NCBI GenBank assembly: GCA_018398575.1
Contig: JAGTXZ010000011.1
Coordinates: forward strand, 744,001 to 808,000
Source of the DNA: Ampelomyces quisqualis
Lineage: Eukaryota > Ascomycota > Dothideomycetes > Pleosporales > Phaeosphaeriaceae
DNA length: 64,000 bases
Direction: 5' to 3'
The position numbers were made by a program, and so were the translations under genes. Numbering within the stretch: the stretch's first letter is position 1; each line of letters begins with the position of its first letter. Below the pieces are notes generated by a model. It worked only from the letters and a program-made list of their open reading frames with translations. It searched no databases and had not been told where the DNA came from. Below, piece by piece: positions 33,943-44,289 of the stretch.

Positions 33943-35247
33943 GGCGATGTGTGATTTACAGTCGCATGGACGCAGCAGCGCACGATAGAGGAAAGAGCAG
34001 CGTGGCGTTGTAATGGAAGTGTGCTCGAGGAGTTGGGTGAAGCTCACGATGCTCGAATCACGAAAAAACATACCACGCTAGGCAGCAATTCCTCTGGCGT
34101 CTTGGCGCTGGGGCCCAATGATAGCTTGAGAACCACCCAGGACATCACACTGCCGCAATTTGATTGCGAGACCACCAATTCTGGGAGCTATGATGCGTTC
34201 GGGAAATGCTCTGCTTCTAGAAGTCCGGGCGGCGGCAAGATCTGCAGGTCCTGTCACTCCGGCACCGTTTCAGTGCTGCAAGCCAACATCATGCTTCACA
34301 TGCCACGTGCGCCTATTTTCGACAGCGGTAACGATGCGCAGAGTGTGTTCGACATTATGCAATACATCATACGAAGAGCTATAGCGGGATGCAGGCAGTG
34401 CCAATATTTTTTTGTAAGACCTTTTATTGAAGCAGGAGGATAACAAGTCTGCGTGTAAAGGGGTGTGATGAATGGAAGCAGGCCAAAGCCGTGAGATGGT
34501 GTTAAACGCCGAAAAAACACATGTGCTTGCAAGGCCGCTGTAAGGACAGTGTAGCGCATAGCTCCAGTACGCTGCCGAGAGTAAAATGCGCATCTACCGT
34601 GGTGATGGACCCAGAACCCCAAACAATGTCCAAGGAGAAGAGACAGGACATCTCAGATAAGTAACCACCATGCAAACGTCGACCCCTGTAACATGTATCG
34701 TCCAGTGTGAACTAGCCTAGGCCGTGCAAACCATATATCGATAGGCCATGGCATGTGCGCAAACCTGCGAGACATGCCGCGAGGGAAAAAAGATGACTGA
34801 CGAATAAGCCTTGGCTGAGCTTCCAATACGTTCCTGCTTTTCCCAGTCCCGACTGAAAGCTGCAGTCTACAATAAGCAGGCGACCGGATAGCCGCTGCAG
34901 TGAGAAGTGAAAAAAGAAAAAGAAAAATGTGCACACCGTCTCCAACGCCAACTCCAAGCAACCCGTAATGAGAACAATCGCGCAGGGGGGGAATCATCGC
35001 TGTATGCTCGAAATGAAGTCCAAGTCCAACGGACACTTGACCGTCAAAAGTTTCGCGCCGATACCCATGCCCTTGCTCAAATCAAGAAATGAAGTCAGAG
35101 CCATATCAACACCTTCGCAATGACTGAAGTGACAGGATATAACGCGACAATAGATGAAACACAGGTTGTGCAAATGCTTGGTGATGACTGCTCCCCCAAA
35201 CTCCTAGATCATCACTCGTAATGGCATAGCAGGCTGAATCGCCGACC
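33943..35247. other. 1.3-kb gene-free stretch
   Basis: It holds the mS45 promoter on its left and WHI3-like 3' sequence on its right. A frame at 34021-34443 is Cys-containing but begins without ATG context and has no family signature. Nothing else is recognised. Confidence 0.55.
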
Positions 35248-36975
35248 TCAACGTCCCATCATGTATGAAGAATAGCCTCCTCCCATACCACCGAAGCCGT
35301 TGCCAGCGACACTGGCAGCGAGTGGCTGGCGCATAGGTGCGCCCATGTCGTTGTGTCCTACGCCAAACCCGCCGTTGGCATACATGCCAAAGCCCGAAGG
35401 GCCGTTGCTGTGGGCAGGAGTCGATAGGCCTGGAGGTGCCGATAGACCCGGAGGTGGTCCAGTAGCAGTTGAGAAGCCAGGGGGAGCCGCGACGTTGCTT
35501 CCAAAACCTGACAGTGGGGTGGACGGAGAGATGGCAGAGGCTGGACCCATGCCCGCATTCTGACCACTGCGTACGCCAAGAGGGTTCTTCGAGAAGCTCA
35601 GCCTGATGCCGCCCTTGACGCTGTTGTGCAGCATGTAGCCATAGAGCTCGTTGAGTGCCTTGGTAGCGAACGAGGTATCTTCAAACTCGACGAAACACAT
35701 GGGTCCGTTTTGCTTGGTTCGGAAACAGAGCCGTTTGTAACCGCGCTGCTTGGAGAAGACAGCCTTCAGTTCATCCTCGGACGTGTCCATGGGTAGGTTT
35801 CCAACGTAGAGAGTGTTGCATGGTGGGTTTTGGTCAGCGGGATTCACTGGGGGATATGTTGGTCGCGCAAAGTGCTGCGAGTACTGCTGGTACCCAGTGC
35901 TGGACGTATTGCTCAACGCAGACGGAATGGTGTGTGGAGACATGGCAGACAGGACTGTTCCGGGCGATTGCATACTGGCACTAGATCGAGGAGAGGCATA
36001 GTTTGGCAGAGGCGGAGAGCTCATGCCGTTGACGCCGTTGGTGGTCAGAGACAGAGATGCGAAGCGGGAGACAGGTAGAGAAGGGTTCGGGTTGGTGGCC
36101 CGACGCTGAATGCTTGACTGTGCCGGGGGGCCACCAGTGGCATAGCCGAGGGGATCATTGAGGAGACCATCATCGTCATCGGCCTCGTCGTTGATAACAG
36201 ACTTGCCCAGGTTGCGGCTTGTGAATGAAGTGTTGACAGGAGAAGTTGGTGAGAAGAGGTTGGATACGGCGAATTCGCCGTTGCCAAGGCCGGGGGTTCC
36301 GTTTGGTGGAGACATCTTCTCCATGTTTTGAAAGGTACCGTTGTACCGCGATGATTGTCGGGCATTGCCAGTAGCGCCGGCGATGCCATTTGCGATGGAG
36401 CCCTGTCGTGTAGAAGAGCTGTCGACCGTGTTGCGTCGCGAACCAATGGTTCCCAGAGGAGTATCTTGCACCATCTCGACGATCAGCGTGGCATCGTTGG
36501 TAGCATTGCGCTTTCCGTTCAAGAGGTCGCGCGCCGCTTTCGCGCCCTCGAAAGTCTGGAAATATGCGACAGCCGAGGCAAATCCTTTGTCGTCGTTGAA
36601 TCGGGCCTGAGGGACCATTTCGCAGTCGACGAGATCTTGTGCGAAGAGCAGTATGTTGCGCACAGCCTCGCGATCACTGTTGCTGGGAAGCTTGCGCAGG
36701 AAAATGGCGTGTCGGGCTTTGGACTCGGGGCTGTTATCGAGGTCGCTGAAGGAGAACATGGAGAGGCCGTTCTTTTCGGTCGCCCGGCGCTCTCCGAATG
36801 CGCCCGGCGTGCCGTATGCATGCGACGCCGAAAAGGCCTCTGCCGTCATGGTATGTTGCGACGCAAAGGGCTTGGGTGGGGAGGAAGATGTGGAGCTGCT
36901 GAGGGAGCCGTGCATGAAGGGGCTGTTGGAGAGATTCGAGGGACTCGTGCTGCTCGGACTAGGCCCAGCGGCCAT
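35248..36975 (-). CDS. WHI3: WHI3-like RRM RNA-binding protein
   Basis: Intronless, 575 residues from the ATG at 36975 (MAAGPSPSSTSPS); six upstream codons are open but start at GTG. An N-terminal RRM-like unit at about residues 85-165 contains HAIFLRKLPSNSDREAV and GFASAVAYFQTFEGAKAARDLLNG. A canonical C-terminal RRM has RNP2 NTLYVGNLP and RNP1-like GPMCFVEFEDTSFATKALNEL, followed by GGIRLSFSKNPLGVRSGQ, which is the Whi3/Whi4 signature. The rest is Ser/Gly/Pro-rich and disordered, ending GGYSSYMMGR. Known role: Whi3 binds mRNAs such as G1-cyclin transcripts in the cytoplasm, phase-separates and controls cell cycle or polarity. The family is secure; target mRNAs here are unknown. It has an unusually long gene-free upstream region. 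Confidence 0.88.
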   Translation of the reverse strand: MAAGPSPSSTSPSNLSNSPFMHGSLSSSTSSSPPKPFASQHTMTAEAFSASHAYGTPGAFGERRATEKNGLSMFSFSDLDNSPESKARHAIFLRKLPSNSDREAVRNILLFAQDLVDCEMVPQARFNDDKGFASAVAYFQTFEGAKAARDLLNGKRNATNDATLIVEMVQDTPLGTIGSRRNTVDSSSTRQGSIANGIAGATGNARQSSRYNGTFQNMEKMSPPNGTPGLGNGEFAVSNLFSPTSPVNTSFTSRNLGKSVINDEADDDDGLLNDPLGYATGGPPAQSSIQRRATNPNPSLPVSRFASLSLTTNGVNGMSSPPLPNYASPRSSASMQSPGTVLSAMSPHTIPSALSNTSSTGYQQYSQHFARPTYPPVNPADQNPPCNTLYVGNLPMDTSEDELKAVFSKQRGYKRLCFRTKQNGPMCFVEFEDTSFATKALNELYGYMLHNSVKGGIRLSFSKNPLGVRSGQNAGMGPASAISPSTPLSGFGSNVAAPPGFSTATGPPPGLSAPPGLSTPAHSNGPSGFGMYANGGFGVGHNDMGAPMRQPLAASVAGNGFGGMGGGYSSYMMGR

Positions 36976-39900
36976 GTCTTCCTTTGTCGTCACGGTGCTG
37001 AGGCGGCCGTGTTGGGAACAAAGAGGAGTGGTCGAGGCGGGTCGGGTCGGCGGAGGCGAGAGGGGCAGTTTTAGTGGTTGTCAGAAGCGTCAGGATCGCG
37101 GGTGAGCACTGTCGGAGGCGGGCAGAGAGGCGGAGGTGTAAAACAGCTGCGAAACGTGGTTATGTCCAGGCCAAGCTTAGCGGGCGCAGGTCGCAGGTCG
37201 CAATCGCACGCGAAAAAGCGGCCGATTGGCGCGTCGCACAAGGCAGGCCAAGGGCGAGGGATCGAGACCAGGCTTGCAGGCTTCGCGCACCGAGAGCTGC
37301 GGTGGGGGAGCGAAGCAGTGATCCGCGACAGCGCGCGGTGTTGCGACGGGGTGGAGGGACGGGCTGGGCTTGATATGGGGGGCGCAAGTGAAAGTCTGAT
37401 GCTGCGGTGGAGAATGGGATGAGATTGCTGTCGCGCACTAGAGCGGCGGTCGGGTCGTTGAGGAATGCGCATGCAGCGACGGCAGACGGGGAGATGGGGA
37501 GAGTTTCTGGGTGAGAAGGCGGGCTGAGACCAATGATGGGGGGCGCTGGCGGAGGGGTTTTTGGGCGCTGGACTCGAGTACGAAGCTCGGATCGCCCGTA
37601 GTCGCCCCGGGGCGCGTCTGGCGAATCAGCGGGCGGGGCGGCACTAGGGGAGCACTGGCGGGAGCGAGTCGAGTGTTGTCGGGCGCCGGGCGGGCGAGAC
37701 GTGGCAGTTGGGGTGGGTGTGGGTGTGGGTGTAGCCTGTAGGTGCGGTGGGGAGGAGTGGAGGGCTGGTGGAGGGTGGAGGGTGGAGGTGCAAGGGAACG
37801 AACGAGTCACCACCTACCTAGTGCTCCGTACAATCTCCCGTGATACTAGTCGCAAGCACCAGAGAGTTGAAGGTCGCGGCGCAGGAAGGCGACCACCACC
37901 ACCACCACCACCACCACCATGGCACCACCACCACGCCAGCAGCTTCATCCCAGCGAACCACAGGTCCACAGCCCTAGCGGCGCTAACATGCCTGTGCGAC
38001 CCGCAGACTCGCACAGGTACCGACCGACACGCTTGCGCTGCCATGACGCCGTGAGGCATGTACTCGTCGCCATGGCCCATGAGCCGGCCACAAACCCACA
38101 TACTTTGCATCCTGTTACGTTGTCGCCGTGCGCATCGCTCTGTTCCTGTGCGCGCGTTCCGCTGCCCCCCCCTTGCCGCGTGCGCGCTTCCTCAGGAGCC
38201 AGGAGTCAGCACTCGGCCATCTCACCACCTGGCAGTGGTACTCGGTATCAGCCGGGATGCTTGGCTGTGGCCTGCATTCCTATTATTGGTACGGAGTAGC
38301 CTGAGCCATGCAGCATGCTGCGCTATCAGCGAGCTGGGCCAGCCAGCGATGCTCGTGGTGGAGGGTGCACCCCTGAGCAGTTGGGGCCTCGCATGCGGCC
38401 AGCCGCCAGGACGTCGAGGCTTCAGGCTATGGCAAGCTCATTCCTCGTTGGCCTTGTCTGCATCGCTTCCGCTCCCTCGACGCCAGAGGCTGGCAGAAGT
38501 GGGACACGAATGAGATGCAGATGCAGGCAAAGACCTGCAGGTAGCCACCAACCGCCGACCAGGGTGACTGGCTTTATGTCAGCATTTAGATCAGGCAGCA
38601 GCCGCGCAACGGTTGAGGCTTGCCAATAATCAACCCAGGGTGATGAAATGATCGGGATGCCGACGATGCCGAACAACTACTTGGCTGGTGACCGCTCACG
38701 TCCTGATAGACTACATCACAACCCTCGCATCATTGTCTCCCAGGCTTTGTACAATAACACGAACGGCCACCGTCTGCTCTGTATCTTGCATCGTCACGAG
38801 CCACCCGTGGTCGGCAACGGCTCACCGCGCCTGCCCAATGGTGTGTGCAGACAAGCTTCAGTCCTGCTTCATGTCGTGCTTGCACAATTCTCAGGCACAC
38901 AAAAAGTGATTAGAGGTAACCGAGTAGAGCCGGACGATCAAAGCGACCTGTTTCGCCCATATCATACGGCCTCGTAACCAGCCCTGTAGTAGACCCTGGC
39001 TCCAAGTCACAACTTCAACTCCATCGGCTTCGATCCGAGGAAACTGCTTCTGAACCCTCACGCGACCCAGAATAATAGTGCACATCATCACAAGCCTTCC
39101 TTGCAAGCGGATCATCGGAAAGCGTTCCAAGCTTCTCGACAACCACTAACTTTTCGGAAAGCCAGCCGAACGTGTTAATTGGGCATCGGCATCATCAACC
39201 ACCACGCCTAGTCTGGCTATTTCTCCACTCCAGACCCACTCTTTCGAGTAGCCGCAAACAACCGCAACCACATGTCTCAACCTCACCGGAAGACTCTTCA
39301 GCACCATGATTCGCGATTTCCTTGCAGTCCAACATGAACCGTACGTCTTGTCCGGGCACCGTCGAGCCACCGTCACGATTTCCAACAAGGAACCTCACCA
39401 CTAGCTCCAACCTAACGCATGCATCAACCCCCCCAGTCCACCAGTCCGTTGAACATGCCAGACCCAGCGAGCCATAGCGGCCACTCCGCCTCTCTAGACG
39501 CAGCTCCGTTTGCCGCGCCATCACAGCGCGTCGAGCACCGTGGCCAAGACTTATCGACCGGTTGGCGTAGGTAGTTTGTCGATACTGTTGTCAGGTGATG
39601 GATGGTTCATGCGAGGTCCCGGCGCTATATACTCACGCGAGACAAGGGACTACAGAGTGTGGAGGGGCTCGTGCAGTGCATACGGAGAATAACTGTATGT
39701 AGCAGACGAGCAGCACTAAGAGTTGATGGGGATGCCGAGAGACTGGGGTAAGCGTTTTGGTTGCGCAGAAGGATCCCATCCCTGTTGAAGCGTTGGAGTC
39801 ATGGGCATCAGGTGTGGACGTGTCGCCGTTAACTCGACGTATGTATTCACAAAAGGGAAGTCTACTCTGTACATACTCTACACCAACAGGCGCCGATTGA

Positions 39901-40887
39901 TTCATCGAAACATCCTTCTTCTTCCCTTTGCCCTTGTTCCCCCTGCGGTCAGTGGCCCTGTATCTCATGCAGGCTTGACGTATACCACTCCCTCGCGGCC
40001 ATGTTTCTGGGAGACTGAAACGTTATTGAACGCTCCGGGCAGCACTATGAAACTTCAGACGAGCTCGATTGATCCCGTCATGGTAGGCAGGCTGCACTAG
40101 GATTTGCCTTGACTTGTGGTCGTCCCGTCTTGGATTATTGCTAGACCCTGTATCTGCAAGGTTCAGTTGTTGGTGCAGTATCCTTCATGCCCCGCACAGT
40201 ACACCCGAGGAGAACAACTCAGGCACAGCTTTCCCACGAACGCTTCGATGATGCTTGTGCCAAACACTTGATTGATTGCAAGTACCCACTCATTTGGATC
40301 CTGTAACCTGTCGAATATCGATCTGAGTCCATGGTGACAAGTCCAACCGCTCAAGTGTATCACATTCCGCTTCTTTTCGTACTCTTGCGGTCTCGTTCGG
40401 TCGGACGTGTCTAGAAGCCCATTGACCATCACACAACCTGCACCCTGAAACAAGTCAGCGCAACATTCCATACGCGACGAACCGATCCGCTTGTCGCATG
40501 GGAATCGAGTGTTTCAACGACGTGAAGAGAACAAGCGAGAGGTAGCGATGCATGTTGTGCGCCCGATGTAGACGTTGAATCGGTATATGAGATCGTGTTT
40601 ACCGCATTCCTTGAAATGCTCCTATCAACGGGTGACATATGGCTTGACCGATACCGCGTATCATATGTGCTGGCTTTGTCGGCTTTCAAAATCGAACGGA
40701 CGTTTTAATCACCTATTTCCTTGCTTCGAGACAATGCTATGCTTGCACAGCGCCCAACTGGACGACCAGTCATCTGTCCATCGAGCGGTATTTACATCTA
40801 TTTCCATCTATTTCCCTCCAAGAACATGTCCAGATACTGTTTTTCAACAAATGACTCTCTTGATCTTTCGCCCTTGGGCTTGAGCAT
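36976..40887. other. 3.9-kb gene-poor stretch upstream of WHI3
   Basis: No frame here has domain-like sequence. The first about 800 bp (to 37800) is GC- and G-rich on the plus strand and probably holds WHI3 promoter and leader. Beyond it are a CAC microsatellite (37891-37920), an exact TACTCCGTAC decamer in reverse at 38289-38298 and partial copies near 37818 and 39675. From about 39000 to 40880 composition is ordinary and uninformative. A long leader, unrecognised non-coding RNA or decayed genes are possible. Confidence 0.55.
37891..37920 (+). repeat. (CAC)n microsatellite
   Basis: A run of about nine to ten cac triplets ends in catgg, and a shorter caccaccacc run follows at once. It lies in the gene-poor region upstream of WHI3. 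Confidence 0.92.
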
Positions 40888-41896
40888 TTAGAAGCAGAAA
40901 ACTTGATCCTCGAGCTTGCTAACGGGCTTGGCCTTGGCATATCCTAGACTCTCGGTGGCTTTCTTCATGGCCGAAACCATGGGCGGGGGCCCGCAAATCA
41001 GAATCTTGACATCGCTAGCTGGCGCGGGGAGCTTCTCCTTAATCAAATCGGCAGTGACGAAACCAACGCCACCGTCCCACTTCTCTGGAGGATTGTTGAG
41101 CACGTAGTGTACCCTGATCTTGGGGTCCTTGGCCGCGACTGCATCAAGATCCTCCTTTAGCAGAATGTCCTCGGGGTTGACGTTGGCGAAGAGGAGATCG
41201 ACCTCGGTCTGGTCGCCCTTGGAGCGGCCGCGAACGATTGCCTTGATAATTTGCAGCATGGGGGTGATGCCTGTCCCGCCCGAAATCATGCCGAAATGTC
41301 TGACCAGGTTGGGAGTGTAGACCATTGCGCCCTTGGGTCCTTTGACCCGCATTGTTTGACCGACTTGTAGACCCGCGACATGCTTGGAGATATTGCCGGT
41401 AGGATATGACTTGATGAGCAGGTCAAAGTGGCCCTTGTCTTCGTCGGAGGAGATGGGGGTGTACGAGCGAACGACTTCTTTGGGCTGGCCTTCGATGGTG
41501 GCGCCGAGGGAGATGTGCTGGCCGATGGGGAGGCCGAGGATGTCGGTCTGTCGAGGAAGCTTGAAGCGGTAGCTGTGCATGTTAGCAAGGTCCGTGTCAT
41601 TGGGCAGATGTACGTACATGGCGGTGTTGCGCGATAGAACTGTCTTCTCCTCGAGCTCGAAATCCTGGAATTCAGCAGGCTTCAATACCTTGCGCGATCC
41701 TAGGCAAAAGGTGAGCTCAGTTGCGGGTACCAGTAGGCACTCGGCCCTTACCACCGCTGTAAACCTTCCATCCTCCAACAATTGCGGCGAACAGGACGGC
41801 GTATGGCAGCAAGTCCCTTTTGGTTATCGCGACCCCGATCAGTAACAATGCTGTGGGAATGTATATGCCGTTGACGTACTGCGGTGAAAAGGCCAT
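40888..41896 (-). CDS. CBR1: NADH-cytochrome b5 reductase
   Basis: Exons 41752-41896, 41618-41699 and 40888-41572 give 303 residues; introns are 52 and 45 bp. Residues about 10-45 hold a membrane anchor (YIPTALLLIGVAI, LPYAVLFAAIVGGWKVY). The FAD site is VRSYTPISS plus HFDLLIKSYPTGNISKHV; the NADH site is GMISGGTGITPMLQ and ICGPPPM, and the C terminus VFCF is typical. Known role: electron transfer from NADH to cytochrome b5 for sterol and fatty-acid modification, at ER or mitochondrial outer membrane. Intron 2 has no stop and is a multiple of three, so unspliced RNA would stay in frame and add 15 residues inside the FAD-domain start; the spliced form NTAIYRFKLPR matches the family better. Confidence 0.94.
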
Positions 41897-42665
41897 GGTG
41901 AGGGGATGTGTCTGCCGAAGGACAGTCGCGGAAGCTCAGAACAGGTAGGATTACGTCAATTGAGGCCCCCGATCCGGATTGAAAGGATGCAATGGATTCT
42001 GTGGGGTAGCAAGAGCGGCAGGCGACTCAAGTTTGGAGTTTCGCCGATGAATCGGGACAAGAAAAATCGCGCCCGAAAGATCCGAAAGATACGATTTCCG
42101 CTAGGGCAGGGTGGGCACGTACAATTGGCCCTAGATGCACATTGGGAGGCTTGGCAGGGCGCTGAGGATGGCAGTGACATGCGCACCACGCAAGATCAGA
42201 ACACTGACGGACTTCAAAGGGAGGCGAAAAACTGGGAAGAAACATACACGAACACGAGCAAAATAGATGCCATCGGGGTTTATAGATGAATTAAAGAACA
42301 GTGCGAGCGGATCGACTGAGCGCTTTTGGTAAGCGAATCCTGGACACGCTGGCGGTGACATTCCGCACTCTGACACAACTCCTTCATCGTCACATCGCCT
42401 GGTACATCACTATCAGGGACTTCGTTATGCGTGTACATGCACACTGGCAAGAGCACGAGACGTTCATCACAAAGTATCGGAAGGCTACGGGGGTTGGAAT
42501 TTTCTACGATGCATGGCAGAGTCTCTGCTCTCGAACGAAATTTTGAGCCGACATTGTTTGTCAAATATGGTGCATGTCATGTCAGATGTGAGAAGATGGT
42601 GATTGCACATGTACCAGTGTTCGTTAAGATGAAGTGTGATGTACCGAAACCCATCTACTCGTCCT
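41897..42665. other. intergenic stretch, CBR1 promoter side
   Basis: CBR1 promoter on the left, 3' flank of the F-box-like gene on the right. No gene recognised; short frames around 41900-42290 are non-conserved in appearance. Confidence 0.55.
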
Positions 42666-43526
42666 TCAGATTCCAAGTTTGTGCCAACGCAAAGCCGTTT
42701 CTAGCATATCCCCTTCTAGATGGTCCTTTATTGCCGTGTAATCACTGAAAGACCCTGGTAGAACATGCCAGTTGCGTCCGGGGACATCTAAACTGGAAGA
42801 GGCGATAGTTCTCGCTATTGTATAACCGAGTTCTAGGTTAGTCTCCATCCCAATATTCCTTTCTCCGTCGTACACATCATAAGTTCTCTTCACGAACCAA
42901 TTAACATAATGGATGGCAACGTGTGCACTTGGCGTTTGAGCCGCCGAGCACGCCAAAATTTCGAGATGCTGCAAGCGCTCATGTGCGCCAAACGGAAGGC
43001 GAACATCGAACCTGATCGATCTCAGTACTTTGAGGCCTGCTCTAGTGAACCTTTGCAGGAAGCAACGATGAGCTGCTGATACTTCGCGTATCTTGAATAT
43101 TTCTTGTGCCCTTTCTTTCTTCATTTTGATTCCTGCTCTGTATTCGGGTCCAAACTGATCCCAGTCGAATAGAGGTGTGTTGACTTTGAACGCAAGCATT
43201 GCGAGTTCCGAGTGGAGTTGTTGTGAAACCCTTACTAATGCAGTGAGTTGGTCCAGCCCGACGAAAGTTCCAATCTTTCTCTTTCTGGTGTAGGTTAACC
43301 AGTACCACACGAGAGGCTCATCCCTCGTGAGCACATATTCCGCAATGTGCAGTCTCAGTTCCACAGGGAGGCTCATGAACCGGCATGCTCCCCTTTGATC
43401 TCGCAGATCTGTGTCCCCAATGTTGCTGTGCACGATGAGTGCGCGCCATGATGCTTGGGCGCGATAAAGACATTACCTCTGGCTCGTGCTCGAAAAGAGA
43501 GGGACTGGTCGTAATGTTGGCATCAT
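42666..43526 (-). CDS. F-box-like protein, member of a local family
   Basis: The clear part is one frame at 42666-43425 with SLPVELRLHIAEYVL, an F-box-like start common in dothideomycete protein families, then LDQLTALVRVSQQLHSE and a C-terminal RNWHVLPGSFSDYTAIKDHLEG. I propose a small first exon at 43477-43526 (ATG ATG CCA...) and a 51-bp intron (GTAATG...CACAG), giving 269 residues; the join keeps frame. A longer upstream frame starting at 43716 is an alternative N terminus but does not join in phase. F-box-like proteins usually recruit targets to SCF ligases or act without SKP1; the role here is unknown. Two decayed relatives lie at 44.3-45.9 and 46.6-47.4 kb. This is the only intact-looking member. 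Confidence 0.6.
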
Positions 43527-44289
43527 TGTGGAGTTTTGACAACTCTGCAGATGCCCGCTCGCTGTGCGCTCTCCCTTTGGCTTCGAAAGTCGTCTCAGGA
43601 ACGCTCGCCTTTGAGTTCGGGATGGATTCAACTGGTAGCTTCATCGAACCTGTTGTGACATGACAAGCGGCACCAGCGCGCTTTCCCCCGCGCATCCTTT
43701 TAGATCTTGTTGTCATTGGCGAGCGTGCATGCAATGTACAAGAAAGTGAACGATGAGTCGAGTGGGACTGATGCACAAACCACGCTAGCACCTCCGTACC
43801 TAGCACTGCCCCCTAACCGCGCAGGCACATGACCTAGCTCTGCTTCCGGACATCATCATACGCAATCCTCAGGGGATACGTGTGAAAATATCACGACCCT
43901 ACACTCTTGTATGACTCTCTTCCACCCCTTGAAATTGCCCGAACAATCACCATATTTCCATACATGTTGAGAATGAGCAAGTCAGTGCTGACACGGTTCA
44001 ATCGTCTCAAAAGGGACCATAATTTCTAATGGGATCTACTCCGTACAAAGCAGCTGTATCTCTCAGCTCTAGTAGTTCCTACACCAACGCTAACAGCCAT
44101 GAGGTAAGGAGCCATGAGATATTCAACCAAGGGCCGCAGAAGTGATTCGTATGCACGTGTTCACACCTTTGACTTTGCTGCATGCATAAATGCTAAGCCG
44201 GCCGGAATCCTTCAGCTCATCCTCCCCGAGGCCATTGCGCATGCCATCTTTTATACCCACTATGTACGCCATCTTGAAGCCCGGTTCAG
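43527..44289. other. intergenic stretch between F-box-like loci
   Basis: Upstream flank of the intact F-box-like gene and downstream flank of the first decayed one. It contains an exact TACTCCGTAC decamer at 44037-44046. No other gene is supported. Confidence 0.5.

Noticed and set aside
37160..37813. 217-residue minus-strand frame upstream of WHI3
   Set aside because: Low-complexity Pro/Thr/Ser/Arg sequence from a G-rich leader, with no family signature.
43477..43716. Longer first exon of the intact F-box-like gene starting at 43716
   Set aside because: Its reading frame meets the GTAATG donor in phase 0, and no acceptor in that phase lies before the F-box-like motif.
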